Assembly (NCBI RefSeq): GCF_902806685.2
Contig: NC_048541.1
Location: 13,030,662-13,094,661 of the forward strand
Direction: 5' to 3'
Length of the DNA stretch: 64,000 nucleotides
Origin: Maniola hyperantus
Taxonomy: Eukaryota; Arthropoda; Insecta; Lepidoptera; Nymphalidae
Numbering within the stretch: the first letter of the stretch is position 1; the number at the start of each line of letters is the position of its first letter. A model generated the notes under the pieces. The model had not been told where the DNA came from and ran no database searches. It was given only the letters and a program-made list of their open reading frames with translations. A program made the position numbers and the translations under genes. Below are positions 34,101 through 44,471 of the stretch, in pieces.

Positions 34101-37100
34101 ACAATAATATTAACAATGAGACCGGCATCGCGAACTCGGATTCTGATATTACTTACTCTGTAATCCTGACTGACATACTGCGAAAAAACATCACCAAAAA
34201 TTACTAAACTGTTTCATATTCCTGACAAAACTAAATTTTAATAATAATTTTGCTGTAATTTATTTTTACAAAAAACTTGTAATTCCAATAATTCAATTGT
34301 AATCAAATGAAAACAATTTGTATGTATGTGTAATTATTATTTCAGGACATTAGTCACTCCTAAGAATTAAGTTAGATTTTTGTAAGAATTTCGCTCAGTG
34401 CACAAAAAATTTAAATTTTTTGTCGCGTTATCGTGGTTCCACTTTAGTGTATTGTATAATCACAAGTATCAGGATATTTACTGACAAAGTAGCCGGTGAC
34501 TTCCCTACCTTTTCGGCCGGATTTCTCGGCCTTTTCAGCCGCGTCGAGCCGCTCCTGTCTCCGCTGGCGACGCGCCATCTCCTCCTCATACTCCCGTCTC
34601 TGCTTCTTGGTCATGGGTCTGTCAGGCTCCGCTTCAGCAGCGGCCTTCTTCGCAGCCAATTCCAGTGGCTCACTCTTCTTTTGCTCGGCGAGTTTCAACA
34701 GTTGGTTGAAATCCATCGGAGGCGGCGCCGGTTTTCGGAATTTAGGTTTCTCCGGCTTCTCGTCCTTTTTCTTTTCCGGCTCGTATTTTTGGGGAGGACT
34801 CGAGTCCCGAGTCGAGTCTTTGTCATGTAATAAAATATTATGTCAAATGAAAGTAATGAAATGTCAAACGCATTTTTGCTGCGCTGCGGGTAGTTGGCTG
34901 CCCCGTCGCTCAAGTGCGCCTTGCTCCATAGAAACTGATATAAACTATGTACATATATTTGCCGCGCCCCTTCGCAACGACACGTCGACACGACGCGTTG
35001 CGACGCGGCAAAAATGCGTTTGGGCCGTTTTACTTAATTTATGGGGGGGTGAGATTGCATTAAGATAAATCTCAATATATATAGTCCTCGACAGGTCAAG
35101 ATGCAATCAGGGTGGGGACACCCTGCACACCCACATGACATGCGGGAGTGCGGGGAGTCCCTCCGCCTCATACCCCGATTGCATCTCGACCTGTCGCGTA
35201 CTATAGGTCAGTTCATTTTTGAGAGATGGGCAAACAATTGTCTTACCAGCACTCTCCGTCTTACGTCTCCGCTTGTGAGGCACTGGGTCGTCTTCGTGTT
35301 GTAAGGCATGCTTCACTCTCTCCCGAGTTCCATTCAAGTCCTTGTTAATATGACTACCTGGAAGCATTAGTGATGTACAATTTACATTATTCACTTTATC
35401 CATATACATACTAATATTATAAATGCGAAAGTGCGTCTAAAAACCTAAATCCACGTGGACGAAGTCGCGGTCATCATCTAGTTATTAATAAATATACCCT
35501 AACTCAGTTTGACAACTACTTAATAGGTACAAACGTAGACAATCACAAGTGGTTGTTTAATAAAAAGAAATATCCTGCCACTAGTTAAAGTTGAAAAACA
35601 ATGACATACTACTACAAGTTATTAGCTTTAAAACTAATTCATTAATACAAACTACCTACTATAGATCTTTGTGTTAAAACCATCAATACCTTGATCATGA
35701 TCAAAATGTATGAAGAAACTGTTACAAACTTTACACACCCACACATAGATTGCTCTAAAATAATATAATATATTACATGTATTTGGCTAGAAATAGCATA
35801 ACAATATGTACCGCTTGAAGGAAATTTTGGTTCATCAGGCATCTTGCTATACTTCTGCATCATTTTCTCGTAGTAGGCAGCCGCCTCCTGCGACTCGTAG
35901 CCGTAATCATCTTGGTCCGGCTGGTCAGGGCCCTCGCGTGTGATGGCCGTGTGCTCCGTGTCGATCGCATCCGCTATCACAGACTTATTGGCAGACTTTA
36001 TCACCTTTAATGTCTTTTGGATTTTCCTTAATGCCTAAAATTGTTTAAGTACAGTGTACACTATATAGCCAAATTGAAGGGGTATTTTAGTGTGTTATAA
36101 AGAGTTTTAGTTAAACTTAATAGCAAAAAAAAACTATGATGCATAAAAATAAATAAAAATCTGTTTTAGAATGCACAGGTGAAGACCTTTCATATGATAC
36201 TCCATTTGATACAGTTATTTTACTTCGAAAATTGAAAATATTAATTATTAGTTCATGTCAGTCTGTCTGTCAAGAAACTTTTTTGTGTGACGTAATGACA
36301 ACTTCATGGTTTTCAGATTTTTCCCCGAATGTCTGCTATAATACCTACCTACCTACCTACCAAATTTCATGATTCTAGGTCAACGGGAAGTACCCTGTAG
36401 GTTTCTTGACAGACCGACAGACAGACAGACAGACAACAAAGTGATCCTATAAGGGTTCCGTTTTTCCTTTTGAGGTACGAAACCCTAAAAATGGATTAAA
36501 ATCCAGAGTAAAAAAATTGAAGGAAGGGATGTCTTCAAACCCCAACGTAATACAGAGGATCACATAGGTGGAATAGGATTTTTCTAAAAGTATTGTTTAC
36601 TCTATACCTAATTTACTGTAGCACATATTTATTGTATGAAAACATGAAATTAGGAACAAAGAAAACATTTTTAAAGTATAACATGATGAGATGTGCCTAA
36701 TTTTACTGTAAAACTGAGGCACTTAACACACACACACACACACTGACACAGCTAAAGTATTAATGGATTTATTCAGTGCCCAATACCAAATCCATAACCT
36801 CAAGCTAGAAAAGAATACAAATATTTTATATTTTTATATACCTTCGGGTCTCGCATAGCAAGCAACTCTTCTTTTTTTCGTTGTATTTCTTGTTTTTTCT
36901 GTCTTTCCTCTTCTTCTTTCTTAGCAAGAAACTTTTGTATATTGGCAGAGAGTTTATCTCTTGACTTTTGTTCTTTTTTTGGAGGATCAAAACGAGCTTT
37001 ATAGTATGAGCTCCCCTAAAAACATTTCACATAATATTATTATACCAATAATTACAGAAACCATATCTCATAGCTTGTTAACATTACATAAATGAACTTT

Positions 37101-37384
37101 TACTATATAAACGAATTAAAGATAAAGAATATCACAATAGTCAGGTCAGGTAAAGGGGACAATCTGAATAAACGTTTACAATTTATTCATCACGAAATAC
37201 ATGTATAAACACCGTGCACTGATTCGATGTTTAAATGAACTTTTGCCACTCAGTACGGGCCTGAATATATAAACTTTCGCATAACAAGACCACGATAAGT
37301 CGCAAAAGGAGAATCAAAACTTACAACAGATGACTTCTCTTGTTGATTCCGTTGGGCAGCCAAAAGCGTCTCGCGGAACTCCAT
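31139..37384 (-). CDS. SPTY2D1: SPT2 homolog, histone H3-H4 chaperone
   Basis: Nine exons on the minus strand join in frame to 676 residues, close to the vertebrate length: 37325-37384, 36842-37015, 35812-36034, 35247-35357, 34509-34817, 32967-33830, 32721-32835, 32291-32379, 31139-31224. The N-terminus (MEFRETLLAAQRNQ) and the following basic coiled-coil (LAKKEEEERQKKQEI) match SPT2 proteins. The conserved PAPPPMDFNQLLKLAE lies in exon 5. Exon 6 is an extremely charged, Lys/Glu/Arg-rich disordered stretch. The C-terminal domain, from about residue 581, carries MDDFIDDGDENMDY, HIKEIFGYDKSKYRY and MESSFSRQQREEYISKKIG, ending MEDLEDMR and a Lys-rich tail. This region binds histones H3-H4 in the family. 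The protein acts in the nucleus during transcription and nucleosome reassembly. Intron 8 holds a tRNA-headed SINE and intron 5 a palindromic MITE. Confidence 0.95.
31267..31579 (+). mobile_element. tRNA-derived SINE, copy 1
   Basis: The head resembles a tRNA gene: A-box 'tagcctagtgg' (31275-31285) and B-box 'ggttcgatcc' (31318-31327). The body includes 'aacggtgaaggaaaacatcg' and 'cacatggccagtgtggtaga'. The tail 'gtagtgagccggcgatgggt' runs into ATG/ATC repeats. The partner copy is at 49462-49777 and a reverse fragment at 37684-37771. It lies in SPT2 intron 8, antisense to the gene. Confidence 0.9.
31580..31762 (+). repeat. 'gactgactgatctatcaacg' repeat
   Basis: Same family as the tandem pair at 60281-60716: 'gactgatctatcaacgcaca', 'tgaaatttggcatgcagata', 'ggggtttgaaatttgtgtag', 'gaagtcgcgagcataagcta'. 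It directly follows the SINE and lacks the internal 'aaaggatttttgaaaattc' segment. Confidence 0.8.
31848..31994. mobile_element. Palindromic MITE family B, copy 2
   Basis: 'gttaaccattttgagacacc' pairs with 'ggtgtctcaaaatggttaac'; inside, 'aaccaatcacaaacaag' pairs with 'ttggtgattgatt'. A longer form of the element at 15618-15720. It is in SPT2 intron 8. Confidence 0.85.
32575..32720. repeat. Short tandem repeats of about 18-24 bp in an SPT2 intron
   Basis: The unit 'gataccgtcgagtctcgcg' with variants ('gataccatcaagtctcgcg', 'gataccgtcgagtcttgcg') repeats about four times between 32610 and 32695. It lies just downstream of the donor of SPT2 exon 7 on the minus strand. Confidence 0.8.
33882..34024. 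mobile_element. Palindromic MITE family C, copy 1
   Basis: The ends 'ataagtcccgcaaattgcta' and 'tagcaatttgcgggactta' are close reverse complements. A second copy is at 46406-46573. SPT2 intron 5, just upstream (in gene direction) of exon 6. Confidence 0.85.
35081..35214. mobile_element. Palindromic GC-rich MITE family D, copy 1
   Basis: 'agtcctcgacaggtcaagat' and 'gcatctcgacctgtcgcgta' pair; 'gcaatcagggtggggaca' matches 'ccctccgcctcataccccga'. It is notably GC-rich against AT-rich surroundings. Copy 2 is at 54834-54997. SPT2 intron 4. Confidence 0.8.
36080..36487 (-). repeat. 'agggttccgt' repeat, reverse copy
   Basis: On the minus strand it begins 'tttagggtttcgtacctcaa' and runs through 'cttataggatcactttgttg', a gtctgtctgtc tract, and 'gacctagaatcatgaaattt'. 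The forward copy is at 56781-57190, and partial copies are near 41060-41300, 48985-49065 and 55690-56025. It is in SPT2 intron 2. Confidence 0.8.
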
Positions 37385-39268
37385 TTTGGCACTACTGATT
37401 AAATTTTTGCTATCAAAACTCAATCACTTCAACAACATAGCAAAGTTTTATAGAATTATTTACGATTTTTAGCTAAATACGTGTCAAACCTCGGCACACA
37501 ATCCAGCCATTTTCTGGAAAGGTACTGACCACAGAGTAGGTACACATTTTTTGTTTATGTCAGCTGTTAAAATTAAGTCACCGTACAGATAAAAATAGCT
37601 GAATTTAAAAATAGTGATGCCCCATAAGTGAATCATCTAAATCATTAAATCAAGTATATCAACATTAAAATAATAATTATTTATCATGATCAATCCATCG
37701 CTGGCTTACTACAGAGCAAGGGTCTCAGATCGAGAAGGGTTTTGGCCATAGTCTATCACGCTGGCCACATGGCACCTTGTAACAGGTCCGGGACTATTGA
37801 GAAGCGTGCATGTCGTTTTCATTTCCGCTGTTTCCTTTATTTAATCAATTTATCATATGATTATTAATTTTTAAGGGCACGTGGGTGGAGCATCATGGAA
37901 GTAGGAAGTTTGGGTTGAGTTAGCACCGAGTGGCGAGTGCCAGCCCGATAATTTGGCTCCAAAAACTTGAACCCAGAGTCGTAAAGTCAGTTGAAAAAAA
38001 AAAAGATTATTTTTATGTTTGATTCATTGACTGATTGACAAGCTCACAAGACAATTTGAGTTTGACACAGCGTTGCCACATCTACGTCTTTTTACGTAGA
38101 TCTACTAACTTTAGGCCTTTCCTGCAAACCTACGAACTTCAGTCCCAGAATCTACGTATTTTTTATCAAATTGTACAAAGTAATCGAATACCTACTTAGC
38201 CTTTTGAGGCTGAATGGGCATAATTTGAATTTCTTTTTCATTCATGAAAAAAAGTTTTTAATAACCTTTTTACACAGTTACAACAATATACGTGTGACTG
38301 TGTAAAATGGAACGTTCGCTTTGCAGAAATTGTCACTAGTGTCACTGTCAGAAATACGCGACAAGACCTATGGACAAGACTCTTTTGACGCGTGGCGAAA
38401 ATAAAGCCGCCATCTTTTCAAGTATCACGGTGTGACCTTAAATGCAGTGTTGCTAAGTAAAAAAAGCTTAAATTGACTGTTTTTGTTAAATATTAGAGCC
38501 ATTCCATTTAAATAACATCATGATATATCCTAATAATATATTATTGTACAGCATAAATGTGTCTGCATCTTGTAGCTATATTTAGCACCAGGTAACTAAA
38601 TATAGCTAGTCCATGGCCTATAAATGGTTTTTATTATTCTTTCTCTATTTGGAAACAGGGACGGCTTTCCCAATTTCTTATTCAGTTAAAATTAAATAAA
38701 ACTTACTCGACTTTCGACATTGACATTTTCAATATATTCCGTAAAATTGAGGAGATTTTATTTGCTGGCAGCCTTTGTTCTACAACTACACCCCCCTGTC
38801 AATGTCATTCAAGTGCCAAAAGCGCCTTGTATGCACTATGTCGTACTATCATAGATATACTATGCATTTCGATTCAAAGTTCAAATTCAAACGGACTAAC
38901 AACTTAATGAAAACAAACTTAAGAAACAGACTTTTCAATTAAACACTAACTGGCCTACTTTTTACAAAAATTAAATATAAAAAACAGCGACCTTTGCAAG
39001 AATTTTTTAACAAATATGAGTATGAGTTTCATTTGCGTGAGGGTGAAATTGATGAAAATGAATAAATTGTATGACAAAACACTACCTTACTCTCTTCATT
39101 TTACCCAGAAAAAAAGTACGTAGATCTACGAACTTTTCATCCGAAATTTTTACTAAATCTACGTCTTTTTCTAATGTAGTCTACGCCTTTTTCAAAATCC
39201 GAGTTGGCAACACTGGTTTGACATCAAATTGTTTTGTCTCTTTCTTTTGAATTTTATCCAGAGGAAAT
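37385..39268. other. Spacer between divergent SPT2 and RpL27A genes
   Basis: Holds a reverse fragment of the tRNA-derived SINE (37684-37771). Outside that, 38060-39220 looks like one old unit: 'tttgacacagcgttgccaca' with 'tctacgtctttttacgtaga' at one end, and at the other 'tacgtagatctacgaacttt', 'tctacgtctttttctaatgt' and 'gagttggcaacactggtttg'. Promoters of both genes must lie at the edges; nothing in the middle looks coding. Confidence 0.5.
39238..39249 (+). promoter_or_regulatory. Likely 5'-TOP tract of RpL27A
   Basis: A pyrimidine run 'ctctttctttt' lies about 20 bases before the proposed start codon. Transcripts of ribosomal protein genes usually begin in such a tract, which makes their translation depend on growth signals. 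The transcription start is inferred, not seen. Confidence 0.5.
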
Positions 39269-41529
39269 ATGGTTGGTGTTTTTATTCGCGGTTTTATCTC
39301 ATGTTATTCTATGAATCCCTAAATAAAATCCTATAAGTACACTCGCTGTGCGTTTTAATAGTGTTTAGTGCGATGCGTATAGCAATATTTTCGGAAATTA
39401 CATCTTGCAAAATGATAACCTATTTGTTATTCTTCAGGCCACCTCAAAGAAGAGGACCAGAAAGCTAAGGGGGCACGTAAGCCATGGGCATGGTCGTATC
39501 GGTAAGAGTTTTTAGTATTTCTATTAATTTATTAGTGAAATGAAGTTAAATATCCGTCAAACAAACATGTTTACAAGTTACAACATAGGTTAGTTTGTAC
39601 TAACAGTTTGTAGATAGACATTAATTTAGCTATTAAACTATGATTAATGTATTCAAGGTAAACACCGTAAGCACCCTGGAGGTCGCGGTAACGCTGGTGG
39701 TGAGCACCATCACAGAATTAACATGGACAAATACCACCCTGGATACTTTGGCAAGGTACCTACACGTTTTTTATATGATGGATTAATAACCCAGAATATC
39801 TGAATTTATTTGTGCTTATGTTTCAATCTGCCTCTATCACATTAACATAAAGGCGGAAATTTGTATGTATTTAAATACACACAGTATTTATTCCTTTACG
39901 ATAAAACTACTGAATGGGCATTAATAAATTATTATATAATTATTATTATTATATCATTAATAATTATTATTGCGGACAGAACCGGGATCATTGCTTCTTC
40001 TGTTCCATGTTTTCCATTTGCTGGTTCACTTTGCCAAGTAACGCTTAGAAGGTTCTGTTCAAATATTTTTTAAGTGTACAAACTTTTTCACTGCGGGTAA
40101 CGCTGTGGAGCTAGTCTATAAGTGGCCAGTGAGATTTTCGTTTGTCTATTTTGTAGTAATCATTTGGATCTATTTATGTTTTACTAGGCCAGCATTTGTC
40201 ACTAAGTGATGAATTTGGAAAACCAAATACAAGTTTAATATAATTTTTTATAGAATATACACACTAAAATCACTTGTCTATTTCAGTTGGGTATGAGAAA
40301 CTACCATTTAAGAAGAAACAAGGACTTCTGCCCAGTTCTGAACCTGGACAAGCTCTGGACATTGGTCTCAGAACAGACCAGACTAAAATACGCCAGCGCC
40401 ACAGATGGGAAGGTGCCAGTTATTAACATTGTCAAAGCTGTAAGTATATTGTATTACTTATTTATAAATTGAAATGCAAATTTAATTAATTGAGTATAAA
40501 TCTTGAGTAGGCTAATTTAATTTCTGGCTTAAAATTCAAATTCTCTTCTGGTTACTGCTACGTCACTCATAATAAATGAGTATCCATCCATCCCAATGAT
40601 ATTAAAAACTAGATAATGCCCACGACTTTGTCAATGTGGATTTCGGTTTTTTAAAGGATTACTGTAGGAACGCTTTGGATTTTCCAGGTTAAAAAGTAGC
40701 CTATGTCCTTCTCTGGGATACAAGCTATGCTTGTAACAAATTTCATTGAAGAATCTGTTAAATGGAAGGGTAGTGAAAAGCCAGCAGACTGACAGACACA
40801 CTTTCGCATTTATAATATTAGTATTGATGTGAAAGTTTAGATGTTTCTATTCCTCCACTCCATAAAGGCTGAACCGATTTGGCTGTTTGGAACGGAGATA
40901 GCTTATACCTTCAATTTACACATGGGCTACTTTTCATCCCAGAAAATCAGAGTTCCTGCTGGCTTTTCAAAAACCTATATCCACAGAAGTTACAGGCATC
41001 TTTTACTTCATTTATAAAGTAGATAGGCATGAATTAGACCTAGACTTCAGGTATATTTAGGGTTACATACCATAAAAGGACAAAAGGATTGTTATGTGTC
41101 TTTCAAGTAACCTATAGGGTACTTTCTGTTGACCTGGGATCATGAAGTTTAGCAGTTAGCCTGATCTTATAGCATGAGTAAAGGGCAAAATCTGACAAAC
41201 TTGGATTTGTGAATCCAAAAAGGATAGATTTTTGTTTTCGAAATAATTAGTTGACTAAATCACATCAAGATGGCGCTGAACGGAATAAACAGCTTCCAAA
41301 ATTTCTAGTAGCAGATATTTATTTGATCAATGTAATTTTTTAAAGTAATTTATTCTTATCTTGGTACACTTTAAAACAATTATTGTTTTTTCCACTACAG
41401 GGCTACTACAAATTGCTGGGCAAGGGCAAATTACCCGAACAGCCTGTAATTGTTAAAGCAAAGTTCTTCTCGAAGACTGCTGAAAAGAAGATCAAGGAAG
41501 TTGGTGGCGTCTGTGTGCTGTCAGCGTAA
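39269..41529 (+). CDS. RpL27A: 60S ribosomal protein L27a (uL15)
   Basis: Exons 39269-39271 (ATG only), 39438-39501, 39658-39755, 40287-40439 and 41401-41529 give 148 residues, the normal size. The protein is a structural part of the large ribosomal subunit. Seen: the hallmark N-terminus KRTRKLRGHVSHGHGRIGKH, then HPGGRGNAGGEHHHRIN, NLDKLWTLVSEQTR and the C-terminal GGVCVLSA. The second exon opens with GCC (Ala) right after its acceptor and has no ATG, so the start must be upstream. The ATG at 39269, immediately followed by GTTGGT, would supply just the Met. This fits the short first exons common in ribosomal protein genes, but the donor is not strong. A poly(A) signal AATAAA lies at 39-style close range downstream, at 41539-41544. 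Confidence 0.95.
40610..41300 (+). repeat. Three adjacent dispersed repeats in the last RpL27A intron
   Basis: 40610-40830 is a forward 'cttcgtccgcgtggattta' family copy ending 'ttcgcatttataatattagt'. 40830-41000 is a worn related unit with 'gaaccgatttggctgtttgg' and 'aaaatcagagttcctgctgg'. 41060-41300 is a partial 'agggttccgt' family copy ('cctatagggtactttctgtt'). Together they make most of the 961-bp intron. Confidence 0.65.
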
Positions 41530-42399
41530 ATTAGGTTTAATAAAATTATATAAAAAGTGACTTCTTTTTTCATGGTTTTCTGGTCCCCTGCTTTCATACA
41601 TGACGGAAAAAACGTTATCTGTGCGTGTCACTCTTTCCCTCTAACCACACCTCACCCAATGAATTTGGTTGAGATACCTACAAGATTTAGTCAAAAACGA
41701 AAAGTAAAAATTTCTAATAGATGTTTGGAATTATGCCTATTTCTAGCAAAACATTTTTTTACACAAACTAAGTACATTTGAAATGATTATGAAGTAAAGT
41801 GTCGCATGAAGTCCATGAAGTTGTTAATTTCCCAATTTTTTTTTCTTATAATAGTTTATTTACGAAGCGACGATTCGTACCGTATATGTATATCCCTTGA
41901 ATAATCCCATTAATATTAAGGTGCATAAATAAAACTCTGGTAAAAATAGCATATTTCTGTCTATAATATATTAGGTAAAAAAAATACAGTTGAAAGTATA
42001 ATAGTAATAATACTAAACTTTAAATAAAACGTCATCGAAATTGCATTTTCATGGTACTTATATACCTAATGATTTTTCTTTTAAAAATAATGACTAAATA
42101 ATTGAATAAGAAAAATCACAATAAATGCTACAAATGGCATATCACTTCAAAAGTATGTAATTCTTTCGATTTTTAGCTTTCCTGAAAAAAATTTCATTGT
42201 ACCTAAGTACAACGAAATATTATACTTTTGTCACCTATAAGCTTCAAATAAGCAAAACTAAGCTAACTGTAGGTATGTAAGTACAAAGTAATGATTACAT
42301 AAATTGTTCATCTAATTTTACTTCTGTGATTCGAGGAAATATTAATTATTAGATTACTAGCAGATCAGTCGTTAACAAATCCTTAAATTAGTTAGAATA
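41530..42399. other. Spacer between RpL27A and the convergent 463-residue gene
   Basis: After the RpL27A poly(A) signal the sequence is AT-rich with no recognisable repeat or gene. It must hold the 3' UTR of the minus-strand gene ending at 42400. Confidence 0.5.
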
Positions 42400-44182
42400 C
42401 TATGTATAAATTGTTACAGTATGTGTAGGCCTGATAGGCTGGTGTGGGGGTCTTATAGTTGCCAGTTCTGTTCGTATTTGTGGAGGCTCAGTGGGCGCTG
42501 GAATCTGTACAGTTTCTTGGGGCCGAGCCTGCTTGGCCTTCTTTCTTGCAGCATCACTTTCTGCATAGTACATTCCAAGCCTCGTTTTGATTGCAGCTAG
42601 AGCAGCACCGTTGATCTCATCGTGAAATATGTTGGTGTATCTCCATTGTTTGACAAGTGGGCCCTTTTTTCTTTCCTTCTTTATTTTCTTGAGATCTTTC
42701 TCGCTTGAATCATCTTCTAGTTCTGGGCTGTGATTGTAAGGGGCATTGGCGATAGCCAGTGCATTGTTATCAGTGTGGTGGGGTTCAGACTTTGTCTGCA
42801 ACAATATAAAAGCTGTTGGTTGGGTAGTTCTAGTCACGGTGGACTGTAGGATGATACCCATACCTTGAGGCCCATTTTGTGTTGGATAAAAATTTGTAGA
42901 ATTAGTAGTGGCTAGTGCCGTTTGATACTGGTTCTCAAAGTAGTTCTCTGCTAAGTTAACGAGATGTCCACTGCCTGGGTATGCAATGGGAGTGAAGGTC
43001 TCCTGTGGGGGTGGATTCTGTATTTGCTGAGTTGGTTCAGTTTGCAAAGCTATATCTGTACTGCGTTTGGATTTAGGCATTGTAGCTGTTATGTTGTCTG
43101 GGTCGTAAGTCTTTATGTAATCCTTCCACATTTTGGAAATATTTATTTCTAGCCCAGCAATTTTATCCAGCCGAATAAAGTCCTTCAGTCTATGAGTGTG
43201 AACAATGGAGTAGATATGGTTTTTGATTTGATCAATCACACCATTCGGGAGACGCACTTCCCCAGATCTTCTATGACTGTTCTTCCCTCTATTATCACTT
43301 GGAAACATTACTCCATCGTCCATCTTTTTACACAATACTCTTACTTTTCTCTCTGTTATTGCATGAATATTTTTGAAGGCAGTCTGGCACACTTGGGTCT
43401 CTCGTCCTTTGACTCTTACGAAGTATTCGAAGGTGCAAGTTCGGCGGCTGCTAGATTTAACCCTTTTTCGCTTGACGTCGACTTGACGCATGAGGCCAAA
43501 TAGATAGGCATTCTGCTCGTCGTGTGTTTTCATGGAATAGAAGCCTTGAAATGTTTTCATTCGCACGTCTAGAGGGACTTTTTTGAAACATTGTCGGCGG
43601 CAGTTGCAATCGGGTCCCGGTTGTTTTGGTGGAACAACTTTCCCGTTTGCGTTGATATATTCTAGTCCAGCTATTCGAAGTCGTTTTTGCTTTTGTTTGT
43701 GCCATTCTAGAAATGAAATTTGTAAAACAAAAACTTTAGTTAGGTATAATATTGGGTAATAAAATATTTCTGAATGTAGATCACAGATTTCGATCTTTAT
43801 TCTAATTACAACGTACATACGTAACGTATGTATACATAGAACATTGGACATAGGTACCTATTTAATTTACCTACGTTTAATGTGAACTTTTGATTAAAAG
43901 GAAAATTAAATTCTTTAAAAACAAAGCGTTCAAAACAATCTGTAAACTGTTGGTAATTTGACTTGCGTATCAAAAAGTAGTAAGAGTCAAAATTGTCTCA
44001 AAGGTTTAGATATTTATTACTGTGAATAGAAGGATGGCTATTGATTAATACTATTTGATAGTGTCCGAAATCAATAAGTAATAAATCGTAAATTCACCTT
44101 CTGGGTTTCGTGTACGCCTTTTCACAATTTTGCCATTTTTAGTTAACTTTACTTTTCGGTCCTCACTTGAGACATCCGCCAT
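42400..44182 (-). CDS. Transposase-family-derived protein without a catalytic domain, 463 residues
   Basis: Two exons, 44098-44182 (starts MADVSSEDRKVKL, ends GAAG before GTGAAT) and 42400-43706, join in frame. Residues about 30-230 resemble the N-terminal part of an uncharacterised insect family whose full-length members carry an RNase H-like transposase domain further on. Marks are GLEYINANGKVVPPK, the Cys cluster PDCNCRRQCFKKV (Cys62, 64, 68), FYSMKTHDEQNAYLFGLM, SSSRRTCTFEYFVRVKG, VCQTAFKNIHAIT and the closing LEINISKMWKDYIK. In place of the expected catalytic half there is a low-complexity Pro/Gln/Asn-rich segment, a Lys-rich patch and an Ala-rich helix. The intact 435-codon second exon and a spliced start point to a retained host gene. 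A DNA-binding role is a guess; the family resemblance is from memory. Confidence 0.8.
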
Positions 44183-44471
44183 TTTAAAATCAAATCATAG
44201 GCGAATGCATAGAGCACAGAGAAATGTTTTCCTTTTTCACGTAGTGCTCCATTATGATTTGTTTATCCTTCTAGAAAAATAGGTACATATATTTATACAT
44301 AGAACTCAAATAAATTGAATTCTTGAATATTAATAAGAAAATGATATCTAAAAAAAAGAAAAGTCGTCTGATTCAATGTGTCGCGTGCTGCATGCCATTC
44401 CTTATTTTTTGCTTGATGAGTTATTTGGCTGGAAAGACTGGTATCCAGGGTCGTACAAAAATAAAAGCTTC

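Noticed and set aside
34496..35068. A 190-codon open frame on the plus strand
   Set aside because: It is the complement of SPT2 exon 5 extended into the intron. The minus strand has the correct splice sites and conserved SPT2 motifs.
36720..36745. A CRISPR-like or satellite array
   Set aside because: Only a short CA microsatellite; there are no spaced repeats.
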